A stretch of DNA of 64,000 bases. It comes from Bacteroidota bacterium (lineage in GTDB: Bacteria > Bacteroidota > Bacteroidia > Flavobacteriales > Weeksellaceae). Position 1 is the stretch's first letter. The number at the start of each line of letters is the position of its first letter. Location of the stretch: NCBI GenBank assembly GCA_023461035.1, contig JAEWOD010000032.1:1-64000 (forward strand), written 5' to 3'. The translations under genes and the position numbers were made by a program. This document shows, piece after piece, positions 35,077 to 43,914 of the stretch. The notes beneath the pieces are model-generated. The model did not search any database and was not told the origin of the DNA. It was given only the letters and a program-made list of their open reading frames with translations.

Positions 35077-35946
35077 ATGGAAGTAATCATTAAAGAAGAC
35101 GGAAGGGTACAAAAACCGGAGTGGTTGCGGGTAAAATTACCAACGGGTAAAAAACACCGTGAGCTTCGCGGTTTGGTCGATAAATACAAACTGAACACCA
35201 TTTGCCAGAGCGGAAGCTGTCCGAACATGGGCGAATGCTGGGGAGAAGGTACGGCTACGTTTATGATTCTCGGAAATATCTGTACACGTTCCTGCGGATT
35301 TTGTGGGGTGAAAACCGGCCGGCCGGAACAAGTCGATTGGGAAGAGCCGGAAAAAGTCGCACGTTCCATCAAACTGATGCAAATCAAACATGCGGTTTTG
35401 ACTTCAGTGGACAGAGATGATTTGAAAGATATGGGTTCTATTATCTGGGCTGAAACCATCGGTGCGGTGCGGAGAATCAGTCCCGGTACTACCATGGAAA
35501 CTTTGATTCCCGATTTTCAGGGAAACACCAAAATGCTGGACAGAATTCTGGAAGCGGCTCCTGAAGTAATTTCGCACAATATGGAAACGGTGAAACGTCT
35601 GACGCGTGAAGTTAGAATTCAGGCGAAATACGAACGCAGTCTGGAAGTGCTTCGTTATCTGAAAGAACAAGGGCAACCGAGAACCAAAACGGGTGTAATG
35701 CTTGGTTTGGGTGAATTGGAAGAAGAAGTTTACGAAACCATTCAGGATGTGCGAAATGCAAATGTTGATATCATCACTTTAGGTCAATATTTACAACCTA
35801 CCAAAAAACATCTTCCGGTTAAAGAATTCATTTCTCCGGAACAATTCAAAAAGTATGAAGTCTTTGCCAAAGATTTAGGATTTCGGCATGTGGAAAGCGG
35901 GCCGCTGGTTCGTTCGTCTTATCATGCGGAGAAGCATATTTTATAA
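35077..35946 (+). CDS. lipA: Lipoyl synthase
   Basis: 289 residues, a radical SAM enzyme that inserts two sulfurs into octanoyl groups. Auxiliary cluster cysteines C43, C48 and C54 (TICQSGSCPNMGECW) and the radical SAM CxxxCxxC at C69, C73 and C76 (CTRSCGFC). C-terminal RSSY carries the conserved serine. All cluster ligands are present. It stands alone after the repeat behind galE. Confidence 0.97.
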   Translation: MEVIIKEDGRVQKPEWLRVKLPTGKKHRELRGLVDKYKLNTICQSGSCPNMGECWGEGTATFMILGNICTRSCGFCGVKTGRPEQVDWEEPEKVARSIKLMQIKHAVLTSVDRDDLKDMGSIIWAETIGAVRRISPGTTMETLIPDFQGNTKMLDRILEAAPEVISHNMETVKRLTREVRIQAKYERSLEVLRYLKEQGQPRTKTGVMLGLGELEEEVYETIQDVRNANVDIITLGQYLQPTKKHLPVKEFISPEQFKKYEVFAKDLGFRHVESGPLVRSSYHAEKHIL

Positions 35947-35992
35947 ATTGGTATTTGGTAATTGGGAAATTCAGAGAAAATTCGCAGTTTAA

Positions 35993-37465
35993 TTAATCAT
36001 CACACCAGCATTTTTCACGGCTTCGGCGTTCCATATCCCGGTTTCGCATAGGGTAAATCTTAAATCCGATATAAAAATCCGCTCCTTTTAATTTTCCATG
36101 TGGAACGATAAAAGGCAAAGCATTTTCACTTCCTATGATTAATGGTCCGTAACGCAGAAATGCACCGACCCGAAAAACTTCATATTCATAAGCAGAAAGA
36201 GAAGCGCCATAGGAAAATTTATTTTGGCTCATGATGTAGGATGCCGTTACGATATTACTTCGTTTCAAACTATTTTCAAAGATGGGGAAACGTTGCATGA
36301 CATCTAAATTCACATATTGGTTTTCGCCCATTCTTTTGCTCGCATTAAAATGCAAACTTGTGGGAAGTCCTATTTTAAATTCGTTGGAAATTAAAGATTG
36401 ATTGGGGTCTCCATAGAGTTCGTTGGAGATGATTTGGGCATATTGTTCAGGGGATTCAAATTCAATGTCTTCAAGGTTTGGATTGTTGGTGTATTGAAAA
36501 TTTTCTCCTATATAACTGTGGACAAATCCGTTAAAGTTTACCACACCTATATCCAAAAAGTTGGCACTGGCTTTAAAATTATATCCTTCATCATAATCCC
36601 CGAAATCCACAAAGGCCAAACCTACGTCAAAGCCGATTCCTTTTCCCAAAGATTGATATTGGTAAGCATCATTGTCAAAATTATAGCTGGTAGCATAGCC
36701 CACCTCCACATCAAAATCGGAAACAAACAGATTTTTCTGAGAGGCCAAAGAACCATCTTCCAGTGTGATTTCTTCATCTTCACGTCGCATGACGGCCTGG
36801 TCCTTATTTTTTACATAAAAGGCATCATTTCCCATCAGGTATTTTACATTGACTCCGGCAATCCAGGCATAATAGGAATTGGGAATAATTTCTGTGGAAA
36901 GGTTAAGCCCTATTTCAGTCCAATTCATAAAATTGGCTTCAAAAGGATTCAGGTTATACAAAACCGGTTCTATAATTTCCTGATTGGTGTACTGTAAGTA
37001 ATTATCTACTTCCGTAATGGAACTTTGGGTTCTTAATTTTGAAAATAGTCCTATAGAAAAACCTTTTTCTGCAATGGCCAGATTGAAGGAAAAGGACGGC
37101 CCCATGATTTCATTGCTGAAATGATAGCCGGTGGTTTCTTCATTAAAATAATCCCAGATTTGTTTAGTGTTTTCCCCTGTGATATTGTTTTTGATATCCG
37201 ATTCTTTGATTTCCCCGCTTGTTAAACCGATGAGGCTGGATTTGGAAATATAACCATATCGGTTCTGGATAAAAACGCTTTCCGAAAAAAGGTGAACGTC
37301 ATATTGGTTGGGATTGAGGAAACTTTGTGTAGGAGAAATACCGACTGCACTGATTCCGCTGAAGGGGTCGTTACTGAAAATAACGGGTTCTTGGGATTTC
37401 ACCAAAACGGAAGTGGCAACAAAAAATATTGCCGTAAGGAATTTGAAATTGATAATTGAAGACAA
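35993..37465 (-). CDS. Outer-membrane beta-barrel protein, DUF5723-like
   Basis: 490 residues with a signal peptide (LTAIFFVATSVLVKSQ). The body is a series of short amphipathic strands with aromatic ends (GFSIGLFSKLRTQ, SYYAWIAGVNVKYLMG, FKIGLPTSLHFNASKRMG, KLKGADFYIGFKIYP) and reads like a barrel whose N-terminal segment resembles PorP/SprF- and DUF5723-type proteins. The end is unusually charged and cysteine-bearing (RDMERRSREKCWCDD). Function is not known; family placement is tentative. Confidence 0.65.
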   Translation of the reverse strand: MSSIINFKFLTAIFFVATSVLVKSQEPVIFSNDPFSGISAVGISPTQSFLNPNQYDVHLFSESVFIQNRYGYISKSSLIGLTSGEIKESDIKNNITGENTKQIWDYFNEETTGYHFSNEIMGPSFSFNLAIAEKGFSIGLFSKLRTQSSITEVDNYLQYTNQEIIEPVLYNLNPFEANFMNWTEIGLNLSTEIIPNSYYAWIAGVNVKYLMGNDAFYVKNKDQAVMRREDEEITLEDGSLASQKNLFVSDFDVEVGYATSYNFDNDAYQYQSLGKGIGFDVGLAFVDFGDYDEGYNFKASANFLDIGVVNFNGFVHSYIGENFQYTNNPNLEDIEFESPEQYAQIISNELYGDPNQSLISNEFKIGLPTSLHFNASKRMGENQYVNLDVMQRFPIFENSLKRSNIVTASYIMSQNKFSYGASLSAYEYEVFRVGAFLRYGPLIIGSENALPFIVPHGKLKGADFYIGFKIYPMRNRDMERRSREKCWCDD

Positions 37466-37542
37466 GAAAAACCCTTTTACCTAAAACGAAAATACGATAA
37501 ATTTATTTTGTTTTAAAATAATGGGTTCAAATGCTATATAAT

Positions 37543-37569
37543 GAAAAATACCCGGAAAAACCGGGCATT
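37543..37569 (-). terminator. Terminator of the small porin-like gene
   Basis: The minus strand reads ATGCCCGG-N5-CCGGGTAT then TTTTTC; 8-bp stem with one G-U pair. Confidence 0.65.
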
Positions 37570-37599
37570 TATTTGGATTGTGTTTTGTTATTTCTTTTT

Positions 37600-38202
37600 T
37601 TAGAAGGTGTAACCTACACCTAAGGAGATGACAGAGTTATAAATTTTATATTTATCTCCATTTACATCTTCTACGTCAAAAAGGCTTGTCAAACCGCGAC
37701 CATAGCGCAAACCAAAATTTAAACCATTTGACATTTCATATCCGGCTCCTATATTTACACCGAAATCTACTGTGCTGACATCATCAATGTCACCTTCTTC
37801 AGACTCACCGGCTGCTTCCGCTTTATATTTAGCTGCAACGTTGAATCCAACTTGTGGCCCGAATTCAAAGTTCAATCCGTCATACGCATACCATTTCATC
37901 ATCAATGGGATATTGATATAACTTAGATTAACTTTTTCTTCAACATTGGTTCCTAAAATTTCATACTCAGATTTTGCACCTTGAAGTGAAAATAACAATT
38001 CCGGTTGAAATGCAAATTGTTCTGAAAAACGGATGTTGGCAAAACCTCCAACATTAAAACCAACTTTCATGTCCGCATCCTCTGAATCGTCACCGACGAA
38101 ATTAGTCAGCTGAGGGCCGGCTTTTACACCAAATTTTACTTGTGCATCTGCACTGTTCATTCCTAAAACCGCAATTGCGGCAATTAAAAACATTTTTTTC
38201 AT
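37600..38202 (-). CDS. Small outer-membrane beta-barrel (porin family) protein
   Basis: 200 residues with a signal peptide (MFLIAAIAVLGMNSADAQ). Eight-stranded barrel pattern: VKFGVKAGPQLTNFVGD, KVGFNVGGFANIRFSEQFAF, LSYINIPLMMKWYAYDGLNF, FGVNIGAGYEMSNGLNFGLR and terminal ISLGVGYTF. This is the outer-membrane beta-barrel family PF13568, widespread in Bacteroidota, without a known single function. It has its own terminator. Confidence 0.88.
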   Translation of the reverse strand: MKKMFLIAAIAVLGMNSADAQVKFGVKAGPQLTNFVGDDSEDADMKVGFNVGGFANIRFSEQFAFQPELLFSLQGAKSEYEILGTNVEEKVNLSYINIPLMMKWYAYDGLNFEFGPQVGFNVAAKYKAEAAGESEEGDIDDVSTVDFGVNIGAGYEMSNGLNFGLRYGRGLTSLFDVEDVNGDKYKIYNSVISLGVGYTF

Positions 38203-38322
38203 CTGTTTAATTTTAATTTAAAAAGGGTTTTTTAGTTTATTTTTTTACCCGATTTTAAGGTTTGTTAAGGGATTTACAAATGCTGTGCCAAAAGAAAATT
38301 AAATGTTAAAATTTCAAATGAA

Positions 38323-38347
38323 AAAAGCCGTCGATTGGACGGCTTTT
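38323..38347 (-). terminator. Terminator of the Omp28-like lipoprotein gene
   Basis: Perfect 10-bp stem AAAAGCCGTC/GACGGCTTTT, T-run on the minus strand, 23 bases past the stop codon. Confidence 0.75.
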
Positions 38348-38369
38348 GGATCTATCTAATTTAGTTAAG

Positions 38370-39497
38370 TTAATCAAAATCTTGGTTTTCACCTACTTTG
38401 GAACGCTGTACATTTAAAACGGCTCTTGTTTTAATCTCATCTCCGTTGCCAACTACAAATGCCACGATGTACAGATTGTTGGCATTGGTGACATTTGAAG
38501 GGAGAGTAACGTTAAATTCTTTAGGCCAAATATTTCCATCAGCCACTTCTGCTGTCGGAATTGCATCTCCAAATATATCGGTAAAGGATTTGAGCAAAAC
38601 GTGTTTTTGCGGGAAGTTCGGGATAGGGTTTTGATTGTATGTTCCCTGATTAAAGGCACAGTTCGGGAAGCTGCTTCCGTAGTATCCATTTGCTTGATCA
38701 TACGTTAGGCCTTCCTCTATCAAATTTACAACCAATTTCGCATTGGAAATATCTCCGGTTGCAAAGCCCACTTTTACATTAATGTTTAAACTGTTTCCGC
38801 TCAATGTAGAATTGATGGCTAATCCCAGAGGTGCTGCTTGATTTAAATAAGGGTCTATTTGAGGGTAATAGCCTTCCGGATCATTTGGGCAGGGTTGTAC
38901 TCCTTCCAACATATTTACCGGATAAATTCTGTTTATTTTTCCTTTTGGTTGTCCTCCGGCGTTATAATTATTTACATGGGCCATTTGTTCCCAATACTCA
39001 TATTCCCACGGATCAGGATAAGCATTTGCACAGTGAATGGCTATCGGAATCACATTTTCATTATATTCAACAAAAAAGTCAAGAATTTGTGACATACGCG
39101 GACAATAGGTACACCAGGTTCCGGTATAGTCTTCTACCAATACTTTTTGGGTGTATTCACTTGGGACGAGGTCAAAAGAGGAAAAATTCACAGTTGCACT
39201 TGTCAATTCGCTGTAAGTCGCATAGACTTCATTGTTATCACTCGCTTCAGTTGGCGTAAAGGTATTACCTTCAATCTGATTGCCATTTACAAAAAAAGTT
39301 GCCACAGAGGTTAAATCCCCATCTTCAAGTGAGGAAGCCGTAAAGGTAATGGGGCTTCCAACTTGCACGGAAGTAGTGCTCAGTGTTACGGTCAAAGCAT
39401 TTGCATGCGGTTCTTCTTCAGTTCCGCAACTGATCATCAGCCCGGAACAAATCAATAAAAAAATAAAGATGTGTGTTAGTTTATTTAATTTTTTCAT
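38370..39497 (-). CDS. Omp28-related lipoprotein with thioredoxin-like CTYC motif
   Basis: 375 residues. Lipobox LMISC puts the lipidated cysteine at C24. An Ig-like domain (about 33-108, SVQVGSPITFTASS) is followed by an Omp28/thioredoxin-like domain whose active site is EDYTGTWCTYCPRM (C129, C132); a cis-Pro-like AGGQPKG lies about 55 residues further on. It has no T9SS sorting domain, so it is likely tethered to the outer membrane. It is divergent, with only 52 bases between, from a TlpA gene in a run of thiol proteins. Confidence 0.85.
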   Translation of the reverse strand: MKKLNKLTHIFIFLLICSGLMISCGTEEEPHANALTVTLSTTSVQVGSPITFTASSLEDGDLTSVATFFVNGNQIEGNTFTPTEASDNNEVYATYSELTSATVNFSSFDLVPSEYTQKVLVEDYTGTWCTYCPRMSQILDFFVEYNENVIPIAIHCANAYPDPWEYEYWEQMAHVNNYNAGGQPKGKINRIYPVNMLEGVQPCPNDPEGYYPQIDPYLNQAAPLGLAINSTLSGNSLNINVKVGFATGDISNAKLVVNLIEEGLTYDQANGYYGSSFPNCAFNQGTYNQNPIPNFPQKHVLLKSFTDIFGDAIPTAEVADGNIWPKEFNVTLPSNVTNANNLYIVAFVVGNGDEIKTRAVLNVQRSKVGENQDFD

Positions 39498-39514
39498 AAC
39501 AGAAAATAATTTTT

Positions 39515-39525
39515 GCTAATTTAGC
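39515..39525. promoter_or_regulatory. Palindrome in the Omp28/TlpA divergent region
   Basis: GCTAA-T-TTAGC is a perfect dyad near the centre of the 52-base region between the two divergent start codons. TAATTTAG on the plus strand is one base from a -7 element. A shared operator is possible. Confidence 0.35.
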
Positions 39526-39549
39526 CAAATAACACACAAATAAAAAAAC

Positions 39550-40041
39550 ATGAAAAAAAAGTTTTTATCTGCAATTTTTGCAATTGGTTTGGCAGTCAGC
39601 TCTTTTGCGCAGGATACGGCTTTTCCTGACATGGCAGTTCCTGATTTACGTGGGAATAAAGTGGACGTGAAAGCATTGTCTTCAGAAGGGGAGCCTGTGG
39701 TATTGGCGTTTTGGGCGACTTGGTGTGGTCCATGTTTATTAGAATTAAATGCTATTAACGATAAGATAGGAGATTGGTCAAGTGAAGCCAATTTTAAATT
39801 TTATGCCGTTTCAGTTGATGATTCCAAAACTGTCAGCCGTGTTCAACCAAAGGTCAATGGTAGTGGTTGGGAATTTGATATTTTATTGGATACCAATAAT
39901 GAGTTGAAAAGACAATTGAATTTTTCTACACCTCCCTATACGGTAATCGTAAAAAACGGTATGGTGGTTTATAAACACGTTGGATATCAGCCCGGAGCAG
40001 AAGATTTATTGTTTGAAAAAATCAAAGAATTTTCTAATTAA
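39550..40041 (+). CDS. TlpA-type periplasmic thioredoxin
   Basis: 163 residues with a signal peptide (FLSAIFAIGLAVSSFA). The thioredoxin domain has FWATWCGPC (C59, C62), an ELNAINDKIGDW helix and the cis-Pro in STPPYTVIVKNG. TlpA/ResA-like proteins reduce disulfides in the periplasm. It heads a plus-strand run with a DUF6029-like barrel and three T9SS cargo proteins, two of which carry their own CPPC motifs. Confidence 0.93.
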   Translation: MKKKFLSAIFAIGLAVSSFAQDTAFPDMAVPDLRGNKVDVKALSSEGEPVVLAFWATWCGPCLLELNAINDKIGDWSSEANFKFYAVSVDDSKTVSRVQPKVNGSGWEFDILLDTNNELKRQLNFSTPPYTVIVKNGMVVYKHVGYQPGAEDLLFEKIKEFSN

Positions 40042-40111
40042 TTACCTTTCAGATCAACTTCAAACATAGTTGGTCTTAAATATTAAAGCAGCAAAAAGAA
40101 AGAATTAACAC

Positions 40112-41782
40112 ATGAAAAAAATTTATGGATTATTGATGCTTGGATTGACAGCATCAAGTTTATCTTATGGACAAATAGATATAGCAGGAGGAACTTTCTC
40201 CGGAGGAATAGAATCTACATCCCAGTGGTATCAATATGATGAAGACTTAGGGTTTGAACAGCCTGACGATCCTTTTCGTTCCAATAATTATATCCGTTTA
40301 GATTATAATTACGGAAAATTTTCAGCGGGCTTGCAATATGAGGCCTATCTGCCTTCAGCTCTCTTGGGATATTCGGATCGATTTAACGATAACAAAATCG
40401 CTACTTATTATGTAAATTATAAAGGTGAGCAACTGGATATTACGGCTGGTAATTTTTACGAGCAATTTGGTAGCGGATTGATTTTAAGAAGCTGGGAAGA
40501 CCGTCAAATCGGAATCAACAATTCCATTCGCGGGGTAAAAGTTGCCTATACACCTAACGATTTCACTACCATAAAAGGTTTAATCGGTAAAAACCGATTG
40601 GGGTTTGAAACCACGGAAGGAACAGTCGGCGGTGTAGATTTGGAAACCAATATAATACGTTTATTCAACAAAGAAAATTACAATAATTCTGTAACAGCAG
40701 GATTCAGCTACGTAGGCCAGCATGAAGACTATACGGGAGCTGTGGAAGATTTTCCGCAAAACATTAATAATTATTCATTTCGTTTGGGATATTCCGGGAA
40801 TGCAGGGATTTATGCCAATGCGGAATATGTAATAAAAGGTGAGCAACCTGCTTTGTTCAGTGGTATGCCTACCGAGAATTATTATGACGGAAATGCCTTA
40901 TTGGTCAATTTGGGTTATTCGATGAAGGGATTTGGAGTGAATGCCACTTTCCGTCGCATGGAAAATATGGCGATGTATTCACAAAGAGATTTGAGTGAAA
41001 CGGCTCAAAACCTTTACAATGAAGGAATTGTGAATTATGTCCCCGCTCTTACACGGCAACACGACTATTTGTTGACCAATATTTATGTTTACCAAGCGCA
41101 ACCTCAATTGAACTTTGATTTACAGGAAGTAGGTGAAATAGGAGGACAGCTGGATATTTTCTACAATTTTACCAAAGGAACCTTTTTGGGAGGAAAATAC
41201 GGAACGAAACTGGCCGTTAACGCATCTTATTGGAATGGTTTGAATGCCACTTTCAATGATGATTTGACGTATGAAACCAATTTTTTCGATTTCGGTCGTA
41301 AATTTTTCCACGATGTGAATTTCGAAGTGAACAAAAAATGGTCGGATAAATTCTCATCTATCATTACCTATATGCATCAGTATTATGACCGTGCCGTGAT
41401 GGAAGGGATTACTTATACGCCATTAGTTGCCAATGTGGTTGTGGGAGATTTCCTTTACAAATTTGATTCGAAGAATTCTTTGCGTTTTGAATTGCAACAC
41501 CTTCAGACCAAACGTGATAGAAAAAACTGGGCAGCTGCACTCATGGAATATAATTTCAACCAAAAATGGAATTTCTATATTGGCGATAGTTACAATTATG
41601 GAAATGACGACAAAAGCAAACGCTACCAGTATTATATGATAGGTGGGAGTTATACCCAAGAGTCTACCCGTGTCGCTCTGAACTATGGACGTCAAAGAGG
41701 TGGTCTGATTTGTGTGGGAGGAGTATGTAGATATGTTCCTGAAAATACGGGATTAACATTGAGTTTGGTTAAGACTTTTTAA
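40112..41782 (+). CDS. DUF6029-like outer-membrane protein
   Basis: 556 residues with a signal peptide (IYGLLMLGLTASSLSYGQ). Amphipathic strands run throughout (NYIRLDYNYGKFSAGLQYEA, ITAGNFYEQFGSGLIL, GIYANAEYVIKGEQPA, ALNYGRQRGGLICVGGVCRY). AGNFYEQFGSGLILR and GKNRLGF fit the DUF6029 proteins of Bacteroidota. A late loop bears two cysteines six residues apart (ICVGGVC). It is probably a barrel in the outer membrane; function unknown. Flanked by TlpA (70 bases) and T9SS Omp28 genes (34 bases), probably one transcript. Confidence 0.72.
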   Translation: MKKIYGLLMLGLTASSLSYGQIDIAGGTFSGGIESTSQWYQYDEDLGFEQPDDPFRSNNYIRLDYNYGKFSAGLQYEAYLPSALLGYSDRFNDNKIATYYVNYKGEQLDITAGNFYEQFGSGLILRSWEDRQIGINNSIRGVKVAYTPNDFTTIKGLIGKNRLGFETTEGTVGGVDLETNIIRLFNKENYNNSVTAGFSYVGQHEDYTGAVEDFPQNINNYSFRLGYSGNAGIYANAEYVIKGEQPALFSGMPTENYYDGNALLVNLGYSMKGFGVNATFRRMENMAMYSQRDLSETAQNLYNEGIVNYVPALTRQHDYLLTNIYVYQAQPQLNFDLQEVGEIGGQLDIFYNFTKGTFLGGKYGTKLAVNASYWNGLNATFNDDLTYETNFFDFGRKFFHDVNFEVNKKWSDKFSSIITYMHQYYDRAVMEGITYTPLVANVVVGDFLYKFDSKNSLRFELQHLQTKRDRKNWAAALMEYNFNQKWNFYIGDSYNYGNDDKSKRYQYYMIGGSYTQESTRVALNYGRQRGGLICVGGVCRYVPENTGLTLSLVKTF

Positions 41783-41816
41783 TTAACGCAATATTTAACA
41801 TTTTACCAATTAACAC

Positions 41817-43592
41817 ATGAGACAAATTTTAACTATGATGGGTATTTTAGCCTTAAGCTGGCTAAATGCTCAGGTTTTCAATGAAAACTTTGATGGAGGT
41901 GTTCCGGGAGGGATGACTCAAACGACCATTAACGGAAGCGTAAGCTGGACAGGATGTGGTGCCAATACAGGTGGAGCAGCTTGTCCGATTACAGGATCAG
42001 GATCAGCTACTTTTTTTCATGCAAGTTATACTGCTTACAGTACAGCTTTGAGTACACCAAGTCTGGATTTATCTACTGGCGTTCATAAATTGACATTTAA
42101 ACATGCTCAACGTTCTTGGGGTGGAGATATTAATGAACTTCATGTAGAGATATCTACAAATGGTGGGACAACTTGGACGACCATGGAAAGCTATATGGAC
42201 GAAGTTTATAATTCGACAGAGAGATCCATCACACTTTCTCCGTATTCGCCAACAGCTACTACACAAATTCGTTTCAGAGCAGTAAACCATTATGGATACC
42301 GTACGATTTTGGACGATATTGAAATCAAAGAAGTTACAACTGACGATATAGCACTATCATCGATTGATGTTTCCAGAATTTTGCCGCAAGGAAATGTAGA
42401 AGTGACCGGATCTTTAAAGAATGAAGGATATAGTAATTTAAATTCTTTTGATTTGAATTGGCAAATAGACGGTGGAACTGTCAGTACGCAAAATTATAAC
42501 GGACAAAACATAGAACCCGGTCAAGTTTTTAACTTTACACATGCAGACATTTGGGCAGCTACTCCGGGTGAGTATGACCTAAGGGTTTGGGTATCAAATG
42601 TAAATGTTACAGATGCAGACAGTTCAAATGATGAATTGGTCAAAACGATATCTGTCGCAAGTAATTCCAATCATAAAACACCATTGTACGAGAAATTTTC
42701 AAGTTCAACTTGTCCGCCATGCTATACGTTTAACACAGGTTATTTTAATCCATTCTTTGATAATTATGCACACGATAAAGCAGCTTTCATAAGCTATCAG
42801 GTAAACTGGCCGGGGGCAGGAGATCCTTACTACACGGCAGAAACCGGTCAAAGAGTAAGTTATTATGGAATTAATGCAGCCCCAACTTTATTGTTAAATA
42901 ACGTGACAGGGACTTATTTTGATCAAGCACAATTGGAACAGCATTTAAATTCTACTTTAGAAGAAGATAACATGGGATTCTTTAAAATTGAATCAGATCA
43001 TGCCATAAATGGTTCAAATATCGAAGTAACGATAGATATTACACCTTATTTGTCAGGAAATTTCATAGTACGTGCCATGGTGATTGAAAAATTAACTACC
43101 GGAAACGTAGCCAACAATGGAGAGACTGAATTCCATCATGTATTTATGAAGGCTTTGCCTGACGCAAATGGAACAAACGCATCTTTTACTTATGATGAGC
43201 CCTATTCATTGACATTATCAGCTGATCTAAGTTCTACTTTCGTTGAAGAAATGGAGGATTTGGCTGTTGTAGTTTTCATTCAGGATCCTGTAACAAAGGA
43301 AATTATGCAATCTGGCTATACGGATGCTTCCAATATAGAAATGGGATTGGAAGAAATGAGCCAGCTAAGTGCCAACATAGTTCCAAATCCCACCACAGGA
43401 ATTGTAAATGTTGTATCTGCAAAACCGGTAAACATTAAGATCTTTGATCTGACAGGTAAAAATGTTTTCAATCAAACAAACGTTTCCGGTAATTCAACAT
43501 TAAACCTTTCGCATTTAGGAAAAGGAATTTATGTGGTTCATTTTAACGGAGATGAAGGGAAAAGTATTTCTAAAAAATTAATAATTAAATAA
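41817..43592 (+). CDS. T9SS-exported Omp28-like protein 1 (CPPC)
   Basis: 591 residues. Signal peptide ILTMMGILALSWLNAQ; a jelly-roll 'choice-of-anchor' domain (about 20-172, with CPITGSGSATFFHAS and ILDDIEIKEV); a CARDB-like Ig domain (178-281); an Omp28/thioredoxin-like domain with KFSSSTCPPCYTF (C299, C302) and INAAPTLLL as cis-Pro; a second Ig-like part; and a type A T9SS sorting domain (NIVPNPTTGIVNV to SKKLIIK). It should act on the cell surface or in the medium. It shares domain order and many residues with the next gene. Confidence 0.88.
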   Translation: MRQILTMMGILALSWLNAQVFNENFDGGVPGGMTQTTINGSVSWTGCGANTGGAACPITGSGSATFFHASYTAYSTALSTPSLDLSTGVHKLTFKHAQRSWGGDINELHVEISTNGGTTWTTMESYMDEVYNSTERSITLSPYSPTATTQIRFRAVNHYGYRTILDDIEIKEVTTDDIALSSIDVSRILPQGNVEVTGSLKNEGYSNLNSFDLNWQIDGGTVSTQNYNGQNIEPGQVFNFTHADIWAATPGEYDLRVWVSNVNVTDADSSNDELVKTISVASNSNHKTPLYEKFSSSTCPPCYTFNTGYFNPFFDNYAHDKAAFISYQVNWPGAGDPYYTAETGQRVSYYGINAAPTLLLNNVTGTYFDQAQLEQHLNSTLEEDNMGFFKIESDHAINGSNIEVTIDITPYLSGNFIVRAMVIEKLTTGNVANNGETEFHHVFMKALPDANGTNASFTYDEPYSLTLSADLSSTFVEEMEDLAVVVFIQDPVTKEIMQSGYTDASNIEMGLEEMSQLSANIVPNPTTGIVNVVSAKPVNIKIFDLTGKNVFNQTNVSGNSTLNLSHLGKGIYVVHFNGDEGKSISKKLIIK

Positions 43593-43614
43593 GAACTTAT
43601 ATAACAGATTAAAG

Positions 43615-43643
43615 ACAGCCAAGTTTTCTTGGCTGTTTTTTTA
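43615..43643 (+). terminator. Terminator between the two Omp28-like T9SS genes
   Basis: 9-bp stem ACAGCCAAG/CTTGGCTGT followed by T7. It separates the second paralogue from the upstream run. The 322-base gap 43593-43914 otherwise holds only the -7 element at 43867. Confidence 0.85.
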
Positions 43644-43866
43644 TTTGAATCCTTTAGGCTTTAAACTTTCTTAAGATTATGTAAATGAATTTTTGACTGT
43701 GTGTAAATTTAACTTGGTAAATGAAAGAAAAATAGAAGTTAATAAAGACAAGCAATAAATGAATGAGAAAAAATGATTCCAAGAAGTCAAAAATATCGCT
43801 GGTTAAAAATTAAATAGGTCTCTAACTATTTTATAAACATTTCTTTAAAAGAAAAAATAAAAACAA

Positions 43867-43874
43867 TATATTTG
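43867..43874 (+). promoter_or_regulatory. -7 element of the second Omp28-like gene
   Basis: Exact TATATTTG, 40 bases before the ATG at 43915. With the upstream terminator it indicates separate transcription. At the ideal -33 spacing the bases are TTA instead of TTG. Confidence 0.6.
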
Positions 43875-43914
43875 TGAATCGTATAGAAAACATTATTAAC
43901 ACACAATAAATTTT

